Source: WHTB01 sp050699035 (GTDB lineage: Bacteria > Actinomycetota > Actinomycetes > Propionibacteriales > Nocardioidaceae). Taken from it: 26,919 nt of DNA. The notes beneath the pieces are model-generated. The model saw nothing but the letters and a program-made list of their open reading frames with translations, was not told the origin of the DNA and did not search any database. A program made the position numbers and the translations under genes. The stretch covers positions 1 through 26,919 of the forward strand of contig JBOHDE010000023.1 of assembly GCA_050699035.1 (NCBI GenBank). The letters run 5' to 3'. Numbering within the stretch: the first letter of the stretch is position 1; every line of letters begins with the position of its first letter. Shown here piece after piece: positions 7,119-14,748 of the stretch.

Positions 7119-8188
7119 CCCCACCGCCGCTTTCCGGTCCGGTCCTGGTGGTCGGTGCCGGGCTGATCGGCACCTCGGTCGGCCTGGCGCTGACCCGGTC
7201 CGGCCTCGATGTCCACCTCGACGACGCCGACGCCCGGATGGTCCGCGTCGCGTCGTCGCTGGGCGCCGGCAGTGCCGACCCGGTGGACGCGCCGACCCTG
7301 GTGGTGGTCGCGGTGCCACCCGACCACCTGGGCGAGGTGGTGGCAGCCGCGCTGACCGGTTGGCCGGAGGCGGTGGTGACCGACGTCGGCAGCGTCAAGG
7401 TCAAGCCGCTGGCTGACGTGCGCGCGCTGGTCCCGGCCGACCTGCTGGCCCGCTACGTCGGAAGCCACCCGATGGCCGGCAGCGAGCGGACCGGCCCGAT
7501 CGCGGCCTCGGCCGACCTGTTCGACGGTCGTGCGTGGGCGGTGACGCCGCACGGGACCGCCGCGCCCGCCGCGGTACGCCGGGTGGAGGCCCTGGTGGCG
7601 GCCTGTGACGCCGTACTCGTGTCGATGGACCCGGCCGACCATGACGCGGCGGTGGCCAGGATCTCCCATCTTCCGCACGTGCTGTCAGCCCTCGCGGCGG
7701 CCCGGCTGGTCGATGCGCCGGCCGAGCACCTGACGCTCGCCGGGCAGGGCCTTCGTGACGTGACCCGGGTGGCCGGCGGTGACCCGTCGTTGTGGCAGCA
7801 GATCCTGTCGGCCAACGCGGTCTCGGTGTCCGCGCTGCTGCGCGACGTACGCGGCGACCTCGATCGGCTGATCGCCGAGCTGGACGGGTCGGCGCCGTCG
7901 CTGCAGCCCTGGTTGGCGCGTGGTGTTGCGGGCAGCACGTCCATTCCCGGCAAGCACGGCGGCCCGGTGCGGACCGAGGCACCTGTCTTCGTCGTCGTAC
8001 CCGACCAGCCGGGTGAGCTGGCCCGGCTGTTCGCCGACACCGGCGAGGCGGGGGTCAACATCGAGGACATCCGGATCGACCACGACCCCGGGCGACCGGC
8101 CGGTCTGGTCGAGCTGAGCGTGGGCGAGGGCGCGGCCGACGGGCTGGTCGCGGCGCTCGAGGCACAGGGCTGGACTGCGCACCGGTAG
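7115..8188 (+). CDS. tyrA: prephenate dehydrogenase with C-terminal ACT domain
   Basis: This NAD(P)-dependent enzyme oxidatively decarboxylates prephenate to 4-hydroxyphenylpyruvate for tyrosine synthesis. The N-terminal Rossmann motif is GAGLIGTS at 14-21. The catalytic region has GSHPMAGSE near 116-124, with the active His118. The helical dimerisation part follows, and a C-terminal ACT-like domain starts around residue 285 (VFVVVPDQPGELARLF), which suggests amino-acid feedback control. The GTG start overlaps the aroH stop by four bases (GTGA). Length (357) is normal for the ACT-bearing form. Confidence 0.95.
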   Translation: MTPPPLSGPVLVVGAGLIGTSVGLALTRSGLDVHLDDADARMVRVASSLGAGSADPVDAPTLVVVAVPPDHLGEVVAAALTGWPEAVVTDVGSVKVKPLADVRALVPADLLARYVGSHPMAGSERTGPIAASADLFDGRAWAVTPHGTAAPAAVRRVEALVAACDAVLVSMDPADHDAAVARISHLPHVLSALAAARLVDAPAEHLTLAGQGLRDVTRVAGGDPSLWQQILSANAVSVSALLRDVRGDLDRLIAELDGSAPSLQPWLARGVAGSTSIPGKHGGPVRTEAPVFVVVPDQPGELARLFADTGEAGVNIEDIRIDHDPGRPAGLVELSVGEGAADGLVAALEAQGWTAHR

Positions 8189-8228
8189 CCTTGCTCGTTG
8201 GTGGTACCGACGACGAGATGAGTAGAAC

Positions 8229-8912
8229 GTGCAAGGCAGGTCCGGCGACCTCGTGGTCGCGGTCGACGGTCCCTCGGGGTCCGGCAAGTCCAGCACCTCG
8301 CGCGGCGTCGCGCGGGCCCTCGGCCTGCGCTACCTCGACACCGGTGCGATGTACCGCGCGCTGACCTGGTGGCTGCTGCGGTCCGGGGTCGACGTCGACG
8401 ACCCGACTGCGGTGGCGATGGCGGCCAAGGAGCCCGAGATCGTGAGTGGCACCGACCCGGATGCGCCCACCATCACAGTGGACGGTACGGACGTGGCCGG
8501 CCCGATCCGTACCCCCGAGGTGACCGCTGCGGTGAGCGCCGTCAGCGCGGTGCCCGAGGTGCGTGCGGTCCTGGTGGGACTGCAGCGCGAGATCATCGGC
8601 GGTGGCGGGATTGTGGTCGAGGGCCGCGACATCGGTTCCGTCGTGGTGCCCGACGCCGCGCTCAAGGTGTTCCTGACCGCGCACACGGCGGCGCGTGCCG
8701 AGCGCCGGACGGCAGAGCTGGCACCCGGCAGCGCGACGGTGAATGCCACCGCAGCCGACCTTGCCCGCCGCGACCGGATCGACTCGGGGCGGGCCGCCTC
8801 GCCGCTGACCAAGGCTGAGGACGCGGTCGAGGTCGACGGGACCGACCTGACCCTCGACGAGGTCATCGCCACGATCGTCGGTCTGGCGAGGGACTCTCGC
8901 CGTGTCTCCTGA
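8229..8912 (+). CDS. cmk: cytidylate kinase
   Basis: CMP/dCMP kinase transfers phosphate from ATP to CMP. The P-loop GPSGSGKSS is at residues 14-22, followed by the family's LRYLDTGAMYRALT segment and the substrate-binding GRDIGSVV motif. The C-terminal LID-type arginine pattern RRDRIDSGRAASPL is intact. The GTG at 8229 has only a weak purine stretch before it (GAGATGAG). The tyrA stop TAG is part of a TAGCCT hexamer that could serve as a -10. The 3' end overlaps plsC by 11 bases. Length (227) fits the family. Confidence 0.95.
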   Translation: MQGRSGDLVVAVDGPSGSGKSSTSRGVARALGLRYLDTGAMYRALTWWLLRSGVDVDDPTAVAMAAKEPEIVSGTDPDAPTITVDGTDVAGPIRTPEVTAAVSAVSAVPEVRAVLVGLQREIIGGGGIVVEGRDIGSVVVPDAALKVFLTAHTAARAERRTAELAPGSATVNATAADLARRDRIDSGRAASPLTKAEDAVEVDGTDLTLDEVIATIVGLARDSRRVS

Positions 8913-9657
8913 CCACCGGGACCTGGTCGGCACTGACTCGGTCAAGGCCCCTCCCACCCGCCTGGGCCGTCTCCTCCGACCCGTCGGCCGGGCCGTCTTC
9001 AACGCGCGCTGGGACGTCCATGTGCACGGAGCCGAGTACGTCCCGCCGGCCGGGCCGGTGCTGCTGGCGTCCAACCACGTCGGCGTGCTGGACGGTCCGC
9101 TGCTGGTGGCGGTGGCGCCGCGGATGGTGCACGCCCTGGTCAAACGTGAGATGTTCGACGGCGGCACCGGCCCGCTGTTGCATGCGGTCGGCCAGATCAA
9201 GCTGGAGCGCCACGACATCGACCCGGCTGCGGTGAAGAGCGCCGTCCGGGTGCTGCGCGACGGCGGCGTCGTCGGCATCTACCCGGAAGGCACACGCGGG
9301 GCAGGCGAGGTCGACCACGCGCACCTCGGGTTCGCGTACCTCGCGATGGTGACCGGCGCGCAGGTGGTGCCGGTCGCCAACCTCGGCACCCGCGACCCCG
9401 GCGGCTCGACGTCGTCGACGCCGGGCCGCGGCAGCCGGTTGGACATCGTCTTCGGGCCTGGGGTCGACGTGGCGAAGACGCCGTGGCCGCGCCGACGGGG
9501 CGTGGTCGAGCCACTGGCCGAGCAGCTGCGGCAACGGCTCGCCCGCCACGTGGAGTACGCCGTCGAGCTCACCGGCCAGGTGCTGCCTGGCCCGGTGCCT
9601 GACGGCCGCCCTGACGAGTCCGCACCAGGCGAGCCCATGGTCGGGCCGGCCGCGTAG
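8902..9657 (+). CDS. 1-acyl-sn-glycerol-3-phosphate acyltransferase (PlsC family)
   Basis: This is a PlsC-type glycerolipid acyltransferase that probably makes phosphatidic acid from lysophosphatidic acid at the membrane. Motif I is NHVGVLD (Asn58-His59 to Asp64) with the catalytic His-Asp pair. Motif III is YPEGTR at 127-132, followed by a Val/Pro motif (AQVVPVANLG). No strong transmembrane helix is evident, so membrane association is probably peripheral. The GTG start lies inside the end of cmk; the cmk-plsC-der order is common in actinobacteria. Acyl-acceptor specificity is not determined by the sequence. Confidence 0.9.
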   Translation: MSPDHRDLVGTDSVKAPPTRLGRLLRPVGRAVFNARWDVHVHGAEYVPPAGPVLLASNHVGVLDGPLLVAVAPRMVHALVKREMFDGGTGPLLHAVGQIKLERHDIDPAAVKSAVRVLRDGGVVGIYPEGTRGAGEVDHAHLGFAYLAMVTGAQVVPVANLGTRDPGGSTSSTPGRGSRLDIVFGPGVDVAKTPWPRRRGVVEPLAEQLRQRLARHVEYAVELTGQVLPGPVPDGRPDESAPGEPMVGPAA

Positions 9658-9667
9658 AAGGAGCACG

Positions 9668-11032
9668 ATGACAGAGCAGCCAGACAACGGCAGCGGGACC
9701 GACGACGGGCAGGTCGGCCCGTTGCCGGTGCTTGCCGTCGTCGGGCGTCCGAACGTCGGCAAGTCGACGCTCGTCAACCGGATCCTCGGTCGACGGGCGG
9801 CCGTGGTCGAGGACATACCCGGCGTCACCCGTGACCGGGTCGCCTACGACGCGACCTGGGGTGGGCGTTCGTTCACCGTCGTCGACACCGGGGGCTGGGA
9901 CCCCGACGCGCGCGGTCTCGCCGAGCGGATCACCGCGCAGGCAGAGGTGGCGGTCGGCCTGGCCGATGCCGTGCTGTTCGTGGTCGACGCGACGGTGGGC
10001 ATCACCGACGCCGACGAGTCGGTCGTACGCGTCCTTCGCAAGTCCAAGAAGCCGGTCGTGCTGGCCGCCAACAAGGTCGACGACCAACGCGGTGAGCTGG
10101 AGGCCGCCGGTCTGTGGAACCTCGGCCTCGGGGAGCCGCGCCCGGTCTCCGGGTTGCACGGGCGGGGGAGTGGTGACCTGCTCGACGCGATCCTCGCCGC
10201 CCTGCCCGAGGCGCCGGCGGAGGACTGGGACGCGGTCGGTGGTCCGCGCCGGGTCGCGATCGTCGGCAAGCCCAACGTCGGCAAGTCGAGCCTGCTCAAC
10301 CGGCTGGCCGGCGAGGAGCGCGTGGTCGTCGACGATGTCGCGGGTACGACGGTCGACCCGGTCGACGAGCTGGTGCGCCTCGGCGGCCGTACCTGGACGT
10401 TCGTCGACACCGCGGGCATCCGGCGCCGGGTCAAGGAGGCGTCGGGTCACGAGTACTACGCCAGCCTGCGTACGACGGCTGCCGTCGAGCGGGCGGAGGT
10501 GGCGCTGGTCGTGGTCGACGCGAGCCAGCCGATGACCGAGCAGGACCAGCGGATCATCACCGCCGCGGAGGAGGCCGGTCGCGCGCTCGTCGTCGCGTTC
10601 AACAAGTGGGACCTGGTCGACGAGGAGCGTCGGCACTACCTCGACCGGGAGATCGAGCGTGACCTGGTGCGGGTGCAGTGGGCGCCGCGGGTGAACATCA
10701 CGGCCCGCACCGGCTGGCACGTCGACCGGCTCGTACCCCATCTCGACGCCGCGCTGGCCGGGTGGGAGACGCGGGTCGGCACCGGTGCGCTCAACTCGTT
10801 CCTCGGCCGGCTGGTCGCGGCACGTCCGCATCCAGTGCGGGGCGGGAAGCAGCCGCGCATCCTGTTCGGCACCCAGGCATCGGTGGCGCCGCCGAAGTTC
10901 GTCCTGTTCACGACCGGGCTGCTCGAGGCGTCCTACCAGCGCTTCGTCGAGCGTCGGCTGCGGGAGGAGTTCGGGTTCGTCGGGACGCCGATCCACCTCA
11001 CCGTGCGACCCCGCAAACGTGAGCGGAAGTAG
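9668..11032 (+). CDS. der: ribosome-assembly GTPase Der (EngA)
   Basis: Der has two GTPase domains in tandem and helps assemble the 50S subunit. The first G domain has GRPNVGKST at 26-34, DTGGW and NKVD. The second has GKPNVGKSS near residue 199, DTAGIRRR and NKWD. A C-terminal KH-like domain ends in a basic tail (RPRKRERK). The ATG at 9668 is preceded by AGAAGGAG. Length (454) is standard. It is the last gene of the conserved block before tRNA-Pro. Confidence 0.97.
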   Translation: MTEQPDNGSGTDDGQVGPLPVLAVVGRPNVGKSTLVNRILGRRAAVVEDIPGVTRDRVAYDATWGGRSFTVVDTGGWDPDARGLAERITAQAEVAVGLADAVLFVVDATVGITDADESVVRVLRKSKKPVVLAANKVDDQRGELEAAGLWNLGLGEPRPVSGLHGRGSGDLLDAILAALPEAPAEDWDAVGGPRRVAIVGKPNVGKSSLLNRLAGEERVVVDDVAGTTVDPVDELVRLGGRTWTFVDTAGIRRRVKEASGHEYYASLRTTAAVERAEVALVVVDASQPMTEQDQRIITAAEEAGRALVVAFNKWDLVDEERRHYLDREIERDLVRVQWAPRVNITARTGWHVDRLVPHLDAALAGWETRVGTGALNSFLGRLVAARPHPVRGGKQPRILFGTQASVAPPKFVLFTTGLLEASYQRFVERRLREEFGFVGTPIHLTVRPRKRERK

Positions 11033-11036
11033 CCGG

Positions 11037-11066
11037 TTCTGAGCCGTGGCGGCGGTGCGGTAACGT
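11037..11066 (+). promoter_or_regulatory. possible promoter of tRNA-Pro
   Basis: TTCTGA (11037-11042) and TAACGT (11061-11066), spaced 18 bp, are the best -35/-10 candidate in the 70 bases between der and the tRNA gene. The -35 match is poor. Processing from a der transcript is possible. Confidence 0.3.
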
Positions 11067-11102
11067 TCACTCCGCCCGACGGCCGGCTGGTCTCGTGGGC
11101 AG

Positions 11103-11176
<74 letters not shown>

Positions 11177-11180
11177 CAAG

Positions 11181-11222
11181 GTAAAATTGCAGGTCAGAGG
11201 CACAATTGGGGGTCGGTTTTAC
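11181..11222. repeat. AT-rich nested inverted repeat after tRNA-Pro
   Basis: gtaaaattg just after the tRNA is answered by caatt and then ttttac, with a 9-base interruption between the two right-hand pieces. This gives nested arms (gtaaaa/ttttac and aattg/caatt). Two gggggtc copies nearby echo the anticodon-loop region of the tRNA. AT-rich symmetry next to a tRNA 3' end could mark a former recombination site or act as the tRNA transcript's terminator. Bases 11223-11351 hold no gene I can support. Confidence 0.35.
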
Positions 11223-11351
11223 TCTCGGGGGTCAGCCGGAATCAGCTAACGAACTGCTCCTCGGCCTCGGAGTGCCAGCCGCGGGCGGTCCAGCAGGTCA
11301 GGGCGCGACAGGCCGTTCCATGGATGTCAGGCTGCGGGTTCCGATCAACGA

Positions 11352-11540
11352 TCAGCGCCAGTACCGTCGCGGTGCGCGACATGTGTCCGCGCTGGAGGTC
11401 CCCAGCAGGTCGGGCAGGAGCACCAGCACGGCGACGGCTGCCACGACGAGACCGGACAGGATGAGCGGGGCCACCAGGAACACCCAGACCATCCCCACGG
11501 TCAGGGCCAGCGAAAGAGTCGCGTACAAGACCTTACGCAC
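11352..11540 (-). CDS. small membrane protein (62 aa)
   Basis: I do not recognise a named family. Most of the peptide is hydrophobic: residues from about 4 to 45 form one or two transmembrane helices (LSLALTVGMVWVFLVAPLIL and LVVAAVAVLVLLP). A short polar tail ending in Arg-rich residues follows. The GTG start overlaps the stop of the 51-residue gene upstream by eight bases, which supports both being real and co-translated. Small membrane peptides of this kind occur among spread genes of actinomycete integrative elements; that link is inference. The tail may be altered by decay. Confidence 0.5.
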   Translation of the reverse strand: MRKVLYATLSLALTVGMVWVFLVAPLILSGLVVAAVAVLVLLPDLLGTSSADTCRAPRRYWR

Positions 11541-11688
11541 GACAGGTCACGAACGGCCACGCCGCGAAGCAGACGGCGCACAGGCCGTCCGTGCTCGGTG
11601 AGGTGACCGGCAGGCCGGTGGAGAGCAGGACCGGCGACAGACCCGGAAAGGTCGACGTCGCCGGTCCTGCCGTCTGGGTGGGAGGCAT
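11533..11688 (-). CDS. small protein with CxxC...WP motif (51 aa)
   Basis: The ATG at 11688 follows GGAGGGTGG at ideal spacing, a better start than the upstream GTG at 11742. The N-terminal part is Pro/Thr/Ser-rich. The C-terminus has GLCAVCFAAWPFVTC, that is CxxC, then WP, then a further Cys, which could be a degenerate small zinc motif. It is transcribed away from the XRE regulator and overlaps the next gene by eight bases. The function is unknown. Confidence 0.45.
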   Translation of the reverse strand: MPPTQTAGPATSTFPGLSPVLLSTGLPVTSPSTDGLCAVCFAAWPFVTCRA

Positions 11689-11722
11689 GGCACCACCCTC
11701 CGGCCGGGTGATGCAGGTCACA

Positions 11723-11742
11723 AGTGGCACAGGTAGTGGCAC
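11723..11742. promoter_or_regulatory. direct repeat operator candidate (AGTGGCAC x2)
   Basis: AGTGGCAC occurs at 11723-11730 and again at 11735-11742, a 12-bp period. It sits between the divergent XRE regulator (start 11783) and the minus-strand small genes (start 11688). A related ggtcac lies just to the left. The position suits an autoregulatory operator for the XRE protein, which is inference. Confidence 0.4.
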
Positions 11743-11782
11743 TGTCCGTCGTCAGCCGCGCAGGCCCGGGCATGATGGCAGC

Positions 11783-12901
11783 ATGGGAGTCGGCGAACTC
11801 ATCCGCGACCTGCGGAAGGCGCGCGGCTGGTCGCAGGGCCGGCTGGCGTCCGAGCTCACTGAGAGCGGCGGCTGCACCATCACCCGGGAGTACATCTCCC
11901 GCCGCTGGGAGAGCGGGCAGTATGAGCCGAGCCCGTTCTGGCTGCGACACCTGGCCGCTGTCCTCGATGTCCCGCTGTTGGTCCTGGAGCAGGAGTCTGT
12001 GAAGAGACGCACCTTCATCACCGGTATGGCGGCCACCGCGATCGCCCCCGTCGTCGCCTCCGACCTGATCGCGGTGGGTTTCTCGGCGCGGCTGAACGAC
12101 TCAGGCCCGCCGGGTGATGAGTGGGAGGCGAAGCTCGCGACGTACGGCCACGACTACATGACGACCGGCGCCGCCGACATCCAACGAAGGCTCGCCGGTG
12201 AGCTGGTCGTGCTCCAGCAGCAGATCGACCGGCCCCAGATGTGGGCCGTCGCGGCTCGGCTGATGACCCTGTACGCCAAGACCTTCCCCGGCGCCAACGG
12301 GGCCAAGGCGGTCGGCTGGTACCGGATGGCGGCGCAGTCGGCCGACCGCTCCGGCGACGAGGCGACCAGGGTGTGGGTACGGGGTCGCGCCGCGATCGCG
12401 CTCGGCTACGAGGGATCCTCGCTGGGCGTCGCGGAGCTGTTCGCCGACCAGGCCATGGGCATCTCGGACCGGCCCAGCCTCGGACGCCTGAACGCCATCA
12501 TGGGCAAGGCCCACGCCGCCGCCCTGCGAGGCGACCCGGACACCGCCCGGTCCCTGATCGCCGACGGCCGGCGGATGTTCGACCGGGCGGGCTCGCACCA
12601 GCAGACGTCGGACTACGCCGTGCCGCACTGGCGGATGAACGTGTTCCTCAGCCTGCTGCTGGCCAGGCTCGGTGACGAGACCGGCGCGCTGAACGCCCAG
12701 GAAGCGGCCTTCCGGGAGCTGCCGGCCGAGCTGCCCAGGTTCGCCACCCACCTGGAGATGCACCGTGGCCTGATGACCGCCCGGGCGGGCGACCAGCAGG
12801 GCGGGGAGGCGTACGCGAGAGCGGCCCTCGACAGGCTCCCACCCGACAAGCACAGCCTCACCCTGCGGATGTTGATGGACGAGATCCGGGCCGACGTCTG
12901 A
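11783..12901 (+). CDS. XRE-family regulator with TPR-like domain
   Basis: This 372-residue protein has an N-terminal helix-turn-helix (about residues 5-65: LIRDLRKARGWSQGRLA, then YISRRWESGQ) and a long alpha-helical C-terminal part. The helical part has Ala-rich helix pairs consistent with TPR repeats (for example AVGWYRMAAQSADRSGD and TGALNAQEAAFRELP). A VKRRTFITGMAATAIAPVVA segment at 73-92 resembles the degenerate twin-Arg-like linker often seen in this group and probably is not a signal. Such regulators are frequent in actinomycetes, including near or within integrative elements, and may sense small peptides or ligands through the TPR part. The ATG at 11783 is chosen because the conserved HTH begins there. 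The open frame back to 11591 is non-coding by context. Confidence 0.8.
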   Translation: MGVGELIRDLRKARGWSQGRLASELTESGGCTITREYISRRWESGQYEPSPFWLRHLAAVLDVPLLVLEQESVKRRTFITGMAATAIAPVVASDLIAVGFSARLNDSGPPGDEWEAKLATYGHDYMTTGAADIQRRLAGELVVLQQQIDRPQMWAVAARLMTLYAKTFPGANGAKAVGWYRMAAQSADRSGDEATRVWVRGRAAIALGYEGSSLGVAELFADQAMGISDRPSLGRLNAIMGKAHAAALRGDPDTARSLIADGRRMFDRAGSHQQTSDYAVPHWRMNVFLSLLLARLGDETGALNAQEAAFRELPAELPRFATHLEMHRGLMTARAGDQQGGEAYARAALDRLPPDKHSLTLRMLMDEIRADV

Positions 12902-12989
12902 CCGGCCGTGGGTGCGCGTCCGGCCAGCACCGACCAACCCGGCCCGAATCGGATTGCCGACGTCTGCGCTCAGTGGCAATGTGCGAGGC

Positions 12990-13398
12990 ATGACCTCCTT
13001 CGTCTCCCACACGAGCCTCGACTGTGCAAACGCCTACGAGCTCTCGAAGTGGTGGAAGCAGCTCCTGGGTTATGTCGACATCGACGGCGATCCCAACAAG
13101 CCGGGCCATCAGGAGTGCGCGATCCGTGACTCGGAGACCGGCCACGAGATCCTCTTCATCGAGGTGCCGGAGCCGAAGTCGGTGAAGAACCGCATCCACT
13201 TCGACCTGCGGCCGCGCACGAGCAGCCGCGACGACGAGATCGAGCGGGTGCGCGGGCTCGGTGCGGGAGGTGTCCGACCACCGCGGCCAGTACGGCCCCG
13301 GCACTGGATGGGTCGTTCTCGCTGACCCAGAGGGCAACGAGTTCTGCATCCTCCGTTCGGCGGCCGAGGTGGCGGCCGGCCCGCCGTCGAGCGAGTGA
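12990..13398 (+). pseudogene. VOC-family (glyoxalase-like) protein with frameshift
   Basis: Translation from ATG 12990 gives a typical VOC start (TSFVSHTSLDCANAYELSKWW, then GYVDIDGDP) and runs to about residue 92 (RGLGA). The family's C-terminal part (GTGWVVLADPEGNEFCILRS) is present but in another frame, from about 13267 to the TGA at 13396-13398. One missing base near 13263-13267 explains the break. Restored, the protein would be about 136 residues, the usual length. It is either a recent pseudogene or a sequencing error in a G-rich run (gcggga). A substrate cannot be inferred; single-domain VOC proteins of this type are often of unknown role. A weak GCGAGG precedes the ATG. Confidence 0.75.
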
Positions 13399-13527
13399 AC
13401 GAGGCAGTGAGCTACCCCCGCAACAGGTACGGCAGCGTGAGCTCATCCGCCCCGAGAGAGCTCCGAGTGAACCAATCCGTGGATGCCACGACTCCAGCTT
13501 CCGCTGGTCAGCAGGGCAGGGTGAACG

Positions 13528-14643
13528 TCAGCCCCAGATCTCCGCTGCGGTCTCGACGACCAGCCGCAGTTTCGCGATCTCCTCGTCGATCGTGAGCAGG
13601 TTGCCCTCCACGGTCGAGGAGAACCCGCACTGTGGCGACAGGCACAGCTGCTCGAGGGGGACGTACTTGCTCGCCTCGTCCACCCGCCGCTTCAGGGAGT
13701 CCTTGTCCTCGAGCGCACCCTTCTTGGTGGTGACCAGGCCGAGCACCACCTGCTTGCCTTCGGGCACGTAGCGCAGGGGCTCGAAACCGCCGGACCGTTC
13801 GTCGTCGTACTCCAGGAAGAATCCGTCGACGTCGAGTTGGGAGAAGAGGGCCTCCGCGACGAAGTCGTAGCCGCCCTCGGCCGCCCACGACGACCGGAAG
13901 TTGCCACGGCACAGATGGGTGGTGACCCTCATACCAGGAGGCCGATCCTGGAGAGCGGAGTTGATGTTGCGGATGTACTGCTCGTGCTGGTGCTCGCCAT
14001 CCCCGCCCTGCTCCGCGATCATCGCTCGTTGGGCGGGGTCGTTGAGGTAGGCGAGGCTGGTGTCGTCGAGCTGGAGGTAGGTGCAGCCGAGCTCCCCGAG
14101 GCGACGCACCTGCTCGGCGTACGCAGCGGTCAGGTCCGCCCAGAACGGCTCGAGCTCCGGGTAGACCTTCTCGTCGATGGCTGCCCTCCCGCCGCGGTAG
14201 TGCACCATGCTCGGGGACGGGATCGTCACCTTCGGTGTGACGGCGGAGACGTTGTCGCGCAGGAAGGTGAACGCGTCGCCGAAGATCGTCTCCCGCAGGC
14301 CGACGCGGTCGTGAACGCTCAACGCCGCCGACTCGAAGTCGAGATCACCCTGCTCATTGTGGAAGTGCACCTGCAGCTTCTCGTCGGTCTTGTCGATGCC
14401 GTCAAGCTGGTAGATGAAGTCCATGTGCCAGGAGGTACGGCGAAACTCCCCGTCGGTGGCGGACTGCAGGCCGACCTCCTCCTGGATCCGGATCACGTCG
14501 CGGATGCTGCGGTCCTCGACCTCGCGCAGGGCCTCGGCGTCGATCCCGCCGGCGGCGTGCTGGCTCCTTGCGTTGAGCAGATCCTTGGGCCGGAGCAGGC
14601 TGCCGACGTGGTCGGCACGGAACGGTGCCGTCTCTCTCCTCAT
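13528..14643 (-). CDS. MetE-like zinc methyltransferase (cobalamin-independent methionine synthase II family)
   Basis: The protein resembles the C-terminal catalytic barrel of MetE, as in Bacillus YxjG/YxjH, without the N-terminal barrel. The zinc ligands are intact: His243 and Cys245 (THLCRG), Glu278 (FFLEYD) and Cys339 (SPQCGF). An N-terminal DHVGSLLRP motif binds thiol substrate in relatives. Activity is thiol alkylation at zinc, but the methyl donor and acceptor are uncertain. The same fold includes epoxyalkane:coenzyme M transferases, so methionine synthesis should not be assumed. ATG 14643 follows AGGAG. The gene is divergent from an IclR regulator, with a palindrome overlapping its ribosome binding site. 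Bases 13399-13527 before its stop hold nothing I recognise. Confidence 0.85.
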   Translation of the reverse strand: MRRETAPFRADHVGSLLRPKDLLNARSQHAAGGIDAEALREVEDRSIRDVIRIQEEVGLQSATDGEFRRTSWHMDFIYQLDGIDKTDEKLQVHFHNEQGDLDFESAALSVHDRVGLRETIFGDAFTFLRDNVSAVTPKVTIPSPSMVHYRGGRAAIDEKVYPELEPFWADLTAAYAEQVRRLGELGCTYLQLDDTSLAYLNDPAQRAMIAEQGGDGEHQHEQYIRNINSALQDRPPGMRVTTHLCRGNFRSSWAAEGGYDFVAEALFSQLDVDGFFLEYDDERSGGFEPLRYVPEGKQVVLGLVTTKKGALEDKDSLKRRVDEASKYVPLEQLCLSPQCGFSSTVEGNLLTIDEEIAKLRLVVETAAEIWG

Positions 14644-14651
14644 GGCGCTCC

Positions 14652-14668
14652 TGTTCGCTAGACGAACA
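14652..14668. promoter_or_regulatory. probable IclR operator
   Basis: TGTTCG-ctaga-CGAACA is a perfect 6+5+6 inverted repeat between the divergent MetE-like gene and the IclR gene, overlapping the upstream edge of the MetE-like ribosome binding site. GTTCG/CGAAC arms resemble palindromes bound by IclR-family regulators. Two direct GTTACGG copies at 14672-14678 and 14691-14697 lie on the IclR side. Confidence 0.5.
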
Positions 14669-14748
14669 TATGTTACGGTGACGCACGAACGTTACGGCTC
14701 ACTCGGCCCGTCGTCAATCAGTTGCTCGTCGAGCGAAGGGTGGTCGCG

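Larger units (their letters stand above)
11177..12901. mobile_element. possible remnant of an element integrated at tRNA-Pro
   Basis: From the 3' end of tRNA-Pro onwards the character changes. There is an AT-rich inverted-repeat patch, two very small overlapping minus-strand genes (one a membrane peptide), and a divergent XRE-TPR regulator with repeats between them. tRNA 3' ends are the usual attachment sites of actinomycete integrative and conjugative elements, and these gene types occur in them. No integrase, replication or transfer gene and no second copy of the tRNA 3' end is visible in the window. The region is at most a decayed end, and its right border is uncertain. Confidence 0.3.

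Noticed and set aside
11206..11601. 131-codon plus-strand frame after tRNA-Pro
   Set aside because: Its translation lacks structure and runs opposite the better supported small membrane gene with its coupled partner.
11591..11782. N-terminal extension of the XRE regulator
   Set aside because: It crosses the divergent operator region and the minus-strand small gene; the helix-turn-helix begins right after ATG 11783.
12953..12985. ATTGCC...GGCAAT inverted repeat before the VOC pseudogene
   Set aside because: Arms of six bases with a long spacer are weak, and no promoter geometry supports an operator call.
13837..14661. 274-codon plus-strand frame opposite the MetE-like gene
   Set aside because: Shadow of a gene with intact zinc ligands and a proper ribosome binding site.
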